A DNA stretch of 64,000 bases. Source: Corynebacterium matruchotii. Lineage in GTDB: Bacteria; Actinomycetota; Actinomycetes; Mycobacteriales; Mycobacteriaceae. The DNA lies in NCBI RefSeq assembly GCF_011612265.2, contig NZ_CP050134.2, positions 496,001 through 560,000 on the forward strand, written 5' to 3'. Below are positions 1-6,896 of the stretch, piece by piece. The notes below the pieces were generated by a model. It had not been told where the DNA came from, searched no databases, and saw only the letters and a program-made list of their open reading frames with translations. Both the position numbers and the translations under genes were made by a program. How positions within the stretch are numbered: the stretch's first letter is position 1; every line of letters begins with the position of its first letter.

Positions 1-75
1 GAGCACGGCAATAACCTTGTAACCTGCGGAAAAGCTTCCGCAACAGTCGGCGTACCCGTGGCAGGAACGCTGTGA
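1..75 (+). CDS. Possible C-terminal end of a gene truncated by the window edge
   Basis: Frame 1 is open from the first base to a TGA at 73-75 and gives 24 residues ending in ASATVGVPVAGTL. The other two forward frames hit stops within about 20 bases. The Ala/Val/Gly-rich tail would suit a secreted or membrane protein, but 24 residues are too few to identify a family. An inverted repeat GCGGAA-AAGC-TTCCGC lies inside it. It could equally be non-coding. Confidence 0.3.
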   Translation, partial: EHGNNLVTCGKASATVGVPVAGTL

Positions 76-184
76 CAAAGAAGCCTTGAGCGTGTTAGCG
101 TGCCGAGCGTCGAGAAATGTCGAGCATGCTTGAGCAAGAGGTGCTGCTATTTTGCCTGGTTAACGGGCTATAGACTGGCAGGGC

Positions 185-472
185 TTAGGCGTACGATAAA
201 ACATTGCTACCTTCACGGATCTCATCGGTGATAGCACTGGTGCATTCCAGGAGAGATTGGACGAACTCATCTGCCTTCTTATCGGCCTGACCTGTGGTTT
301 CGGCAGGAAACGTGAAAGTGATACAAAGGCGATGCAACGAGGCTGGAGAAATATCGGGTGTGATACCTGCAAAAACAGGATTCTGCGAAAGCACCTGACG
401 AACGAGTAAAATTGCCTCCGGGGTGGGGAGCGAATCGTCGAGATACACAAAGATCTTTAATTTGAAATCCAT
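185..472 (-). CDS. Small hypothetical protein (95 aa)
   Basis: An unrecognised small soluble protein starting MDFKLKIFVYLDDS. I chose the ATG at 472 because AGG lies eight bases upstream of it; an ATG two codons earlier (478) sits too close to that AGG. The product has a hydrophobic beta-like start, a central stretch that could form two helices and no membrane segment or metal motif. It reads away from the 702-866 gene, so the two may share the regulatory space between 473 and 701. No function can be assigned. Confidence 0.55.
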   Translation of the reverse strand: MDFKLKIFVYLDDSLPTPEAILLVRQVLSQNPVFAGITPDISPASLHRLCITFTFPAETTGQADKKADEFVQSLLECTSAITDEIREGSNVLSYA

Positions 473-574
473 TGTCATTACCTGTGTGACTTGAATAGCT
501 GTGGTTATTACCAGCAATTATAGAACGGTTGATACCTGGGGTGAGTGGAGTGAAATGTTACAGTAGGAATTGGT

Positions 575-607
575 GTGTTCCCTATGCGGGTTGAGTGTGG
601 GGAACAC
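575..607 (+). promoter_or_regulatory. Hairpin in the leader of the 702-866 small gene
   Basis: GTGTTCCC (575-582) and GGGAACAC (600-607) form a perfect 8-bp stem with a 17-base loop. It has no T-run, so it is not a simple terminator. It lies about 95 bases before a small ORF with a strong ribosome-binding site and could be a leader structure or a protein-binding palindrome. Confidence 0.3.
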
Positions 608-701
608 CTTCCTCGTCGCTGCGCGGTAGGCCCGCGCGCGTGCGGGTGGACCGTGTAGCTGTTTCGGCGAGCGGACCGCCTAACGATGATGGAGGATTGT
701 C

Positions 702-866
702 ATGGGTAAACACAATAAACACCCTGATCGATCACCCGGTCGTAATAATAATAATGATCTTGCAGCCAATGAGCGGTCCAAAGCAAAATTGGCGTACAAG
801 ATCATCATCTTTGCGACCGCAACAGTGAAACTCATCACTGAGATACTTCACTGTATAGGGTCGTAG
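702..866 (+). CDS. Small protein, Asn/basic N-terminus with one hydrophobic helix (54 aa)
   Basis: ATG at 702 follows a strong GGAGGA at 691-696. The 54-residue product begins MGKHNKHPDRSPGRNNNN and has a hydrophobic or amphipathic segment from about residue 32 to 50 (AYKIIIFATATVKLITEIL). The polar, basic N-terminus followed by one helix suits a small membrane-associated peptide. A stem-loop plus T-run terminator follows six bases after the stop. Strong SD, compact ORF and dedicated terminator together argue that this is a real gene. Family unknown; I do not recognise homologues. Confidence 0.6.
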   Translation: MGKHNKHPDRSPGRNNNNDLAANERSKAKLAYKIIIFATATVKLITEILHCIGS

Positions 867-871
867 ACCCG

Positions 872-917
872 CAACCCTTACCGGGAAAGGGCAACCGACC
901 TGGTAGGGGTTGTTTTA
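872..917 (+). terminator. Rho-independent terminator of the 54-aa gene
   Basis: CAACCCTTACC (872-882) pairs with GGTAGGGGTTG (902-912) through ten Watson-Crick pairs and one G-U pair. The stem is followed by TTTTAT. Confidence 0.7.
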
Positions 918-1096
918 TATTAGTAGCAAGGATACTATCCTTAGCTGCCGCCCCCACTATATCACGAAACCCGACCGATTCGCCCAGAGCATACCTTCCC
1001 AAACGCTGTAGTAGCCCCCATCAAACCTTCGCTCCCCACCGACCCCATTAATATTCGTCATTGCTATTTATCCCTCCGGGAAAATACGATTTTGGT

Positions 1097-2353
1097 ATGG
1101 ACAAAACCCTGCTGCAAGGACTCATCACCGCCCACCTATTCATGGAAAACGGGGACCTTGCCGGGGCCAAACGGGTCCTGACCACCCTGCCTCCCGAATA
1201 TTATGATGATCCACGCCGGCTGCTCATGCTCGCTCGGGTGGTGTGCCTGGAGGTGCAAGAACCGGAGGACTTTGCTGAGGCGATAACCATATTTCGGCAG
1301 GTAGTGCGCGCTGGGTCGCGGGATGCCTCGATACTCGTCAACGTGGCGGCGCTGGCGCTCAAGATCGGATACCGGGACGAAAAACATGCTGCCTGCGAGC
1401 GGGTGGCCGACCATCGGTTGGCCTTGGACGCGGTTCGTCAAGCAATCGCCGTCGAGCCCAAGCTGTCGGTATCATATCTGATTGCCACCCGGTTGATTAT
1501 TAACCTGACCCTATATGCGGTGGGCGGTGCGGAACTAGAATCCCTGGAGGCGGAGGCCAAAGCACATCTGGGCCAGGCGGAGACCTTGGGCGCGGACCCG
1601 GCGGCGGTGGCGACACTGCGGGTGGCGTTGATGCTGGTTCTGGGCCAGCTGGATGCCGCCCGGGAATTTCTGACGGATACCCACCCGCAACCCCGAGCTG
1701 TGGCGGTGTTGCGGGACTATCTGGCGGAATTGGACCGGCCGCTCACCGATCGGGACCGTGCTGACATGGCGCAAATGTGGGCGGAGCTGCGGGAATTCCT
1801 GGCATCGTTTCCCCACTTCATGGCGCGCATGGGCCTGTCCGAAGACGATGAGTTCGCCGACCTGCGGGGCTGCATGCTCATGCAGGCCGCCCTGGACCTG
1901 CTCGATGACGACTATGGCGCATTCCCCATGCTGCTTCCCCCGGAGGGCCGGCAGCTGCTGCACAATTTTCACAAGCACACAATCATTGTGAAAGGCATGG
2001 CGATGGTGGCATGGCTCAGCCTGCCGCTGCTCTATTTGCCCGCCACACTTCGATTGTGTGCTGCCATTGTGGGGGTGGTGGGTATGCTCGTGGTCGCCAG
2101 GCTGTGGGATCGTCGGCTTCGGCGCGATGCCGCCCCATTGGGTTACGCACAATTATTGCGCGGGAACCTGCTCCTGCGGTTGGCGTTACGCCTGTCGCAA
2201 GTGGTTCCCGCGCTGTGTTTCGTGCCGGTTGCACGCACCGCGCTTCAGGGTTTCGGGGACCCCAACGTGATGACGCTCGTTGGGCTCCTCATGTTCTTTG
2301 CGCCGATGTTTCCCCTATATTTGCTGCGAATCGCGCTGCGTCAGGCGTCGTAA
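1097..2353 (+). CDS. TPR-like protein with C-terminal membrane segments (418 aa)
   Basis: The N-terminal two thirds (about residues 1-280) is Ala/Leu-rich and helical with TPR-like spacing, for example repeated short helices around DPRRLLMLARVVCLEV and DASILVNVAALALK. Hydrophobic stretches near residues 300-345 and 365-410 predict about four membrane segments. The protein is therefore probably a membrane-anchored scaffold with a cytoplasmic helical-repeat domain. I chose ATG 1097; an in-frame TTG at 1061 would add 12 residues, and neither has a good ribosome-binding site. It converges tail to tail (3 bp apart) with the permease at 2357-3388. Exact function unknown. Confidence 0.75.
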   Translation: MDKTLLQGLITAHLFMENGDLAGAKRVLTTLPPEYYDDPRRLLMLARVVCLEVQEPEDFAEAITIFRQVVRAGSRDASILVNVAALALKIGYRDEKHAACERVADHRLALDAVRQAIAVEPKLSVSYLIATRLIINLTLYAVGGAELESLEAEAKAHLGQAETLGADPAAVATLRVALMLVLGQLDAAREFLTDTHPQPRAVAVLRDYLAELDRPLTDRDRADMAQMWAELREFLASFPHFMARMGLSEDDEFADLRGCMLMQAALDLLDDDYGAFPMLLPPEGRQLLHNFHKHTIIVKGMAMVAWLSLPLLYLPATLRLCAAIVGVVGMLVVARLWDRRLRRDAAPLGYAQLLRGNLLLRLALRLSQVVPALCFVPVARTALQGFGDPNVMTLVGLLMFFAPMFPLYLLRIALRQAS

Positions 2354-2356
2354 AGC

Positions 2357-3388
2357 TTATCGACGAGCCCGCCACGCGCCGGCGGCCGCTAACCCGAGAC
2401 CAACCGCGATCCAGCACACCAGGACGGTGACGGGTTGCCCCATGGCGGCGCCGTCGAAAAACGCGGAGGAGCGAATGGCGGTGCCGGCGGCCCCAAGCGG
2501 CAGGTATTGGCCGAGCGTGCCCCACGGGCTGGGCAGCCAAGCGGCGCCGGTGGCTAGGCCGGACAGCGGGTTGGCGACGAACAGCATTAGGACGGCGCCC
2601 AGGCCGATGCCCGCGAACCCAAGCAGGGAATTCAGGCCCAAAACGGTGAGGGAAATCGCGGCGATGCCCAGCATAATGATGGCTGTGGTGGGCCAGAAGT
2701 TTGCGTCGAAAGCGTCAAACCCGAAGTACAGGGTTGCCGAAGCGATGAGGCCGCCCAGGATTGCTACCCCGATTGCGCCAATGATCTGCTTGCGGCGGGA
2801 CTTTTTAAACACGGTGCTGAAGGCGACTGCTGAGGACATGCCGCCGAAAATCATGGGCAGTGCCAGCATGCTGATGGCGGAACCGGACGGGTCCTTCGCG
2901 GTGAGGGGTGCGACGTCGGTGTAGTGAATGGGCTGGCCGGTTTGGGACAGGCCCTCGCCGATCTGCTTCAAGATGGTGGAATAGGGGGTGCCGGCGGCGC
3001 TGGCCGTCACAATGGTGATGCCGTCGGGACCTGCGGTGATGGCGCCGATAGCCTCCCGGTTTCGCACGGCCTCGGTGGCTTCCTCGGCGGTGCTGTAGCT
3101 GGTGACGGCGAAGGCGTCAGGAGATTTGGCCTCCAGACCCTGGGTGATTTTGGTGGTCACCATGTTGGGGCCGCCGACCGCGAGCGGCAAATCCTTTGCC
3201 CCGGAGTTCAGCAGTGGCGTGACGAATGACAACAACATGAGCAGCAGAATGGTGCTCAACCCCAGGATGAGGCCGGCGAGCTTGAGATATTGCTTGCTGG
3301 CCGTGGTGTTTTCGGCGGCGTTGGTGTTGATAGTTGCCGTGGTGGGTTCGGCTGTCTTTGCGCTGGTGGGCGCGGTTGTGATGGACAT
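2357..3388 (-). CDS. YhgE/Pip or ABC-2 permease-like membrane protein (343 aa)
   Basis: The Thr/Ala-rich cytoplasmic start is followed by one membrane helix (about residues 37-58), an extracytoplasmic domain of about 110 residues, and five or six further helices from about residue 170 to the end. This 1+5 layout with a large first loop is typical of YhgE/Pip-type and ABC-2-type permeases of drug or lipid exporters. No ATPase gene is adjacent. The start has GGAGACC eight bases upstream. It is divergent from a TetR regulator with two matching palindromes between them, so it is probably the regulator's target. The substrate is unknown; export of a toxic compound is inferred only from the TetR pairing. 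Confidence 0.75.
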   Translation of the reverse strand: MSITTAPTSAKTAEPTTATINTNAAENTTASKQYLKLAGLILGLSTILLLMLLSFVTPLLNSGAKDLPLAVGGPNMVTTKITQGLEAKSPDAFAVTSYSTAEEATEAVRNREAIGAITAGPDGITIVTASAAGTPYSTILKQIGEGLSQTGQPIHYTDVAPLTAKDPSGSAISMLALPMIFGGMSSAVAFSTVFKKSRRKQIIGAIGVAILGGLIASATLYFGFDAFDANFWPTTAIIMLGIAAISLTVLGLNSLLGFAGIGLGAVLMLFVANPLSGLATGAAWLPSPWGTLGQYLPLGAAGTAIRSSAFFDGAAMGQPVTVLVCWIAVGLGLAAAGAWRARR

Positions 3389-3426
3389 GGAATGGTCTCC
3401 TTCGATGCCTTGAAACTATCTTTAGT

Positions 3427-3465
3427 GGAGCATTTCGTTCCGATTTATATGGAGCATAACGCTCC
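3427..3465. promoter_or_regulatory. Twin operators in the TetR/permease divergent promoter
   Basis: Two near-identical palindromic sites, GGAGCATTTCGTTCC (3427-3441) and GGAGCATAACGCTCC (3451-3465), differ at three positions and lie 24 bp apart centre to centre. They sit between the permease start (3388) and the TetR start (3538). This is the expected place for an autoregulating TetR repressor. The second site is a perfect palindrome in its five-base arms. Confidence 0.7.
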
Positions 3466-3537
3466 GTATAGTAAAATGCAAGCGTAACGAGAAACACCGA
3501 GCTTATTGCGGAAAACTGGGAAGGATAGCTGCACGCC

Positions 3538-4098
3538 ATGCGGAAAGATGCGCAAGAAAACCGACAAGAAATACTCCGGGTCGCCAGATTCCTCATCGCC
3601 CAACAAGGGTCAGACGTGTCCCTGCGCACCATTGCGTCAACCGCTGGCGTGGGCATCGCCACCCTGTACCGCAACTTTCCCACCAGGGAAGACCTGCTGT
3701 TGGGCATTGTGCAAGAAACCGCGGAAGAGGCGGAGGCTGCAATAGCGGAATGCTTGGAAACCTGGGACGCGGACCCCGAGCAGGCGTGGCGGAACTACGC
3801 GCATGCCGTTGCCCGGCAGAAGATCGCCACGTTTGCCATGCGCATGGTCGAGACCCCCGGCATAGAAGAGATCGTCGAGCAGATCAAGGCGACACGCGCC
3901 CACGTGCTGGGCCAGGCAGAAGCAGTGCTGGATCGGGCGAAAGCCGCCGGGTTCGTTGGCCCCGACATGACTGTTCTGCAATTCCAGATCGGGTTAGCCA
4001 TAGTGACGCGGCCCCTGCCGGACACTCCCTTCTTTGATCTGCCCGAAGGGCGCGAATGGCTTATCGACGTCTACCTCCGCGGGGTGCGGGCGGAGTAG
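3538..4098 (+). CDS. TetR/AcrR family transcriptional regulator
   Basis: At 186 residues this has normal TetR length. The N-terminal helix-turn-helix spans about residues 10-52 and contains SLRTIASTAGVGIATLYRNF, a classic TetR DNA-recognition helix. The C-terminal part is an all-helical ligand-binding and dimer domain. AAGGAT at 3521-3526 is the likely ribosome-binding site. Its neighbour across the divergent promoter is the permease at 2357-3388, and twin palindromes in between are likely its operators. It probably represses both genes until an effector, unknown here, binds. Confidence 0.9.
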   Translation: MRKDAQENRQEILRVARFLIAQQGSDVSLRTIASTAGVGIATLYRNFPTREDLLLGIVQETAEEAEAAIAECLETWDADPEQAWRNYAHAVARQKIATFAMRMVETPGIEEIVEQIKATRAHVLGQAEAVLDRAKAAGFVGPDMTVLQFQIGLAIVTRPLPDTPFFDLPEGREWLIDVYLRGVRAE

Positions 4099-4109
4099 GG
4101 GAGGGGGAA

Positions 4110-5206
4110 CTCCAGCTTTAGTGAGTAAGGTGGTGCAGTACATTCTCTAAGCTCTACTTCCTTCGGGAGTTGTGGGGATTCGGATCGTTCAGGGTGGAAA
4201 AGGAGCTTGAAAGTAACGCTACAGCCTGAGCTCCGAATTCTTCCAGGACGTTTAAGAGTTCCATAATCCCGAAACCCAAGCTCAGCACATGTGCTGCAGG
4301 GTGGTTTTCTGTTATGGGTCTCTTGGGAGCGATGGTAGTAGATGCTCTAAGCTCCACTTCCCAAGAAAGCCAGGGTTCCTGAGGTGCGTTGGGCGAGTTT
4401 TGGAGCTTAGGCAAAATGCTACAAGCTGGGCTTCATTGGTGCTGAGCTTGAATTCTGGGTAGCAGATATCCGAAACGCCTGGTGGGGGAGAGCGGTAAAA
4501 CGCAAAGTCCAGCTCAGCATTTGTGAAGCCTTGCGTGATCTTGTCATTACTACGAATCCTAAAAGGCTGCACATTATCTAAGCTCCACTTTCTTCGGGAG
4601 TTTTAGGGACTTAGATCATTCAGAGTGGAAAAGGGAGCTTAGAAGTTGTGCTATAGCTTGCGTTCTGAATCCTTCCGGAGTGTTTCGGAGCTTCATAGTC
4701 CCGAAACCCAAGCTCAGCACATGTGCGGCAGAGGAGCCGGGGAAGTAGCGCGGTTGCTCAGCTTGATTTCCCTCCCGGATACCTCTTCGGGCCCAGGTGA
4801 ACATCGCAGTTTTTACGGAAGTCAAGCTTAGAAGAAGTGCGAACTTGGTTGAAGGCGTTGATAGTAGATGCGCTAAGCCCCACTTCCCAAGAAACCTGGG
4901 GTTCCTGGGGTGCGTTGGGCGGGTTTTGGAGCTTAGATAAAGCGTTACAGGTTGGGCTTCATTGGTGCTGAGCTTGAGTTTGGGGTAGCGGAGGTTTGAA
5001 ACGCCTGGAGCGCCACCGGGAGGAAACGCGAACTCCAGCTCAGCACTTATGCTGTTTCGTGGGTGTCCAAGCGCTGGCAGGGTTGCATAAGGCCTAAGCT
5101 CCACTTCTGGAATAAGGCTGCAAGAGTGTTGAGCTGGAGTTTGTCGGTGGAGCATAGGGCTGCGCATTCTGCACGGCAACCCCTCAACCCAAGCTCGGCA
5201 CTTGCG
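4110..5206. repeat. 1.1 kb array of degenerate AGCT-centred repeats, no gene
   Basis: This stretch holds about sixteen copies, in both orientations, of a roughly 17-base motif that can be written RAGCTYAG-N6-TGC. Direct-orientation examples are AAGCTCAGCACATGTGC (4278 and 4710), GAGCTTAGGCAAAATGC (4403) and GAGCTTAGAAGTTGTGC (4635). Opposite-orientation examples are the CTAAGCTC boxes near 4147, 4347, 4578, 4873 and 5094. Larger blocks are duplicated: about 150 bp at 4147-4295 recurs at 4578-4726 (offset 431), and about 185 bp at 4341-4525 recurs at 4867-5051 (offset 526). Long minus-strand frames exist, but substitutions between copies look neutral, so I treat the region as non-coding. Confidence 0.75.
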
Positions 5207-5212
5207 TGGTCG

Positions 5213-5410
5213 CTACATGATCCTCATGGACCTGCGCCTGTGGAGCGCGAAGCTCGTGGTCTCGGTCAGGTTAACCGTGAGCTCTCCGCTGGAGGTTTTC
5301 ACCGTCACCAATCCTGGGTATTCCTGATTATCAAGCTGTTTCACCAGCGCTTTAGCCTCGCCACCCTCCAAGTCGAAGGTTTCGCCGCAATAATAAAGAG
5401 TAATTTTCAT
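5213..5410 (-). CDS. Small hypothetical protein (65 aa)
   Basis: ATG at 5410 is preceded by AGAGGTGAC, a good ribosome-binding site, and gives MKITLYYCGETFDLEGGEAK. The product looks like a compact beta-rich domain (KITLYYCGETFDL, GLVTVKTSSGELTVNL) with a short basic tail. It reads out directly into the end of the repeat array at 4110-5206. There is no membrane segment or signal. The family is not recognised. Confidence 0.65.
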   Translation of the reverse strand: MKITLYYCGETFDLEGGEAKALVKQLDNQEYPGLVTVKTSSGELTVNLTETTSFALHRRRSMRIM

Positions 5411-5603
5411 CCATGTCACCTCTTTTCTCAAGCTATAGATCCCTATTTTAGCAGGTGGTGGTGGTCGGCAAGGGTGAAAAAGTAACAAGTCAGATGACAA
5501 AAAGGTGGGGGATACCCACCCAAAACCATGGGGGCCAAGCGGTCACTCCGTTTTCCATTGCGTGCGATAAAAAATTCGGGTCCTGCCTTGTAGACTGAAG
5601 GAT

Positions 5604-5990
5604 ATGAGTGATATCAGGATTGAGCATGTGGCCGTCTATGTTCACGACCTAGAGGCTATGCGGGAGTTTTACCAAACCTACTTTGGGGCGAAAGCCAACG
5701 ACCAGTACCATAACCCCACCACCGGGCTGCGCACCTACTTTCTCACCTTCGGCAGTGGGGCGCGCCTGGAAATCATGAACCGGTCTGGCGTGGATGTGCC
5801 GCAGCAACCCCAGCAGGTGGGGTGGGCGCATGTGGCCTTCTCCCTGGGGTCGAGGGAAGCCGTCGACAAGCTGGCGCAAACCCTGGCGGATGCCGGATTC
5901 ATCGTGAGCCCGCCGCGGGTGACGGGGGACGGCTACTACGAGGCGGTGGTTCAGGACCCAGAGGGGAACGCCGTCGAAATCACCGCGTAA
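5604..5990 (+). CDS. VOC (glyoxalase/bleomycin-resistance fold) family protein
   Basis: The 128-residue protein has the paired beta-alpha-beta-beta-beta modules of the vicinal oxygen chelate fold: IEHVAVYVHDLEAMREFYQ at the start and a second module beginning GWAHVAFSLGS. It ends YYEAVVQDPEGNAVEI, the usual closing strand with a metal-ligand glutamate. His8, Glu57 and the C-terminal Glu are plausible metal ligands. Length matches single-domain lactoylglutathione-lyase-like proteins. Its substrate cannot be deduced. It converges with the epsilon-like gene at 5994, three bases away. Confidence 0.9.
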   Translation: MSDIRIEHVAVYVHDLEAMREFYQTYFGAKANDQYHNPTTGLRTYFLTFGSGARLEIMNRSGVDVPQQPQQVGWAHVAFSLGSREAVDKLAQTLADAGFIVSPPRVTGDGYYEAVVQDPEGNAVEITA

Positions 5991-5993
5991 TCC

Positions 5994-6269
5994 CTAGTCC
6001 AGGGGGATGGCCTCTTCGGTTTTTTCGATCAGTATAGACACGCGGTCATCACGGATAAAGGCGAAGCCGCCGCTGGTTTTGAACCGCATGTCACTGTTGT
6101 CGATACCAATGATGTGGGCAATGCCGTCGCCAAGCATACTCACGTATGGAACGTGCCCGGGGTACACGCCGAAGGTGCCCATCTGGCCGGGGATAGTGGT
6201 AAATGAGGCTTTACCTTCCCAAATAATGCCGTAGGGGGCAATGAGCCGAACGGTGAGATATTTATCCAT
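5994..6269 (-). CDS. Stand-alone F1-ATPase epsilon N-terminal domain-like protein (91 aa)
   Basis: The sequence follows the beta-sandwich of F1F0 ATP synthase epsilon: LTVRLIAPYGIIWEGKASFTT, then a GTFGVYPGHVPYVSMLGDG segment that matches the conserved GxxGxxPGHAPxxxxL signature. It stops after the beta-sandwich (91 residues against about 120-135) and has no C-terminal helical pair, the part that inhibits ATPase. No other atp genes are nearby, so it is a paralogue or orphan and not the synthase subunit of an atp operon. GAAGGAT upstream of ATG 6269 supports the start. Role unknown. Confidence 0.8.
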   Translation of the reverse strand: MDKYLTVRLIAPYGIIWEGKASFTTIPGQMGTFGVYPGHVPYVSMLGDGIAHIIGIDNSDMRFKTSGGFAFIRDDRVSILIEKTEEAIPLD

Positions 6270-6421
6270 GCGCGGTTATCCTTCATATAAAACAAAGCTA
6301 ACTCCCCCATGGTACCGCCGTTGTGGGCGGCAAAATGTCCGATCACCTGCGGCACTACATGGGGGTAATGTCCGTGAGCTGTGGCGACGTCATGAGAGTT
6401 TGATTTGTCACAGGGGGTTGT

Positions 6422-6760
6422 TCACCAGGTGAAGAGCGATTCGGTATTGTGGTCGACAGCTTCGAGGAGGGGGCGGATGATTTTTGAGCCGGGAATGCTT
6501 TTATACCGGTGGAATTTGCCGGTGTTGTCGGGCCAATAAAGGGTCCATTTACCAGTGGTTTTGGTATAGCGGAATCGGGCAACGAATCTTTTCATCCGCG
6601 TAATTTCGGTGGTTTCAGTGGGGATGATATCGACACGCACAACTGTGACGTGGATATTCGTGGTTTGCGCTTCGAAATGTGACAGCGCCCCGTGTCTGCT
6701 GTGTTCTTTAAGCGCGCACCATTTTTGGATGTATTTCACATCGAGTTCGGGTAACACCAT
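6422..6760 (-). CDS. DUF3024 domain-containing protein (112 aa)
   Basis: The sequence has the DUF3024 pattern: an N-terminal helix with YIQKWCALK, a central strand HVTVVRVDIIP, then ARFRYTKTTGKWTLYW followed by KFHRY and a C-terminal helix. The RYTKTTGxWxLYWxDxxxKFHxY block is the family hallmark. The protein is basic and Trp-rich and may bind nucleic acid, but the family has no established function. It reads away from the TetR fusion at 6897, and the operator palindromes at 6811-6856 lie in the shared intergenic region. Confidence 0.8.
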   Translation of the reverse strand: MVLPELDVKYIQKWCALKEHSRHGALSHFEAQTTNIHVTVVRVDIIPTETTEITRMKRFVARFRYTKTTGKWTLYWPDNTGKFHRYKSIPGSKIIRPLLEAVDHNTESLFTW

Positions 6761-6810
6761 GATTTTGATGGTACCGGTCCTTGCTTTACGACGCCCAGGG
6801 CTGTTAAACC

Positions 6811-6856
6811 GTCCAACTGGACAGCAAGCGGCTGATGTGTTACAGTCTAATCAGAC
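6811..6856. promoter_or_regulatory. Two 12-bp palindromes upstream of the coiled-coil TetR gene
   Basis: GTCCAACTGGAC (6811-6822) has perfect five-base arms, and GTCTAATCAGAC (6845-6856) has perfect four-base arms. They share 8 of 12 positions and are 34 bp apart centre to centre. Being immediately upstream of the TetR-type gene (start 6897, AAGGAG at 6886-6891), they are good candidates for autoregulatory operators. They could also control the divergent DUF3024 gene. Confidence 0.5.
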
Positions 6857-6896
6857 GGTTAAAAAGACCGATAAGATCAAACAGTAAGGAGCAATA

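Noticed and set aside
4616..5179. A 187-codon minus-strand frame, and two shorter ones at 4154-4414 and 4312-4572, that encode similar peptides
   Set aside because: Their similarity follows from duplicated DNA. Differences between copies fall at all codon positions, and none has a ribosome-binding site.
4110..5206. CRISPR array
   Set aside because: Repeats are degenerate, occur in both orientations and have uneven spacing; no cas genes are nearby.
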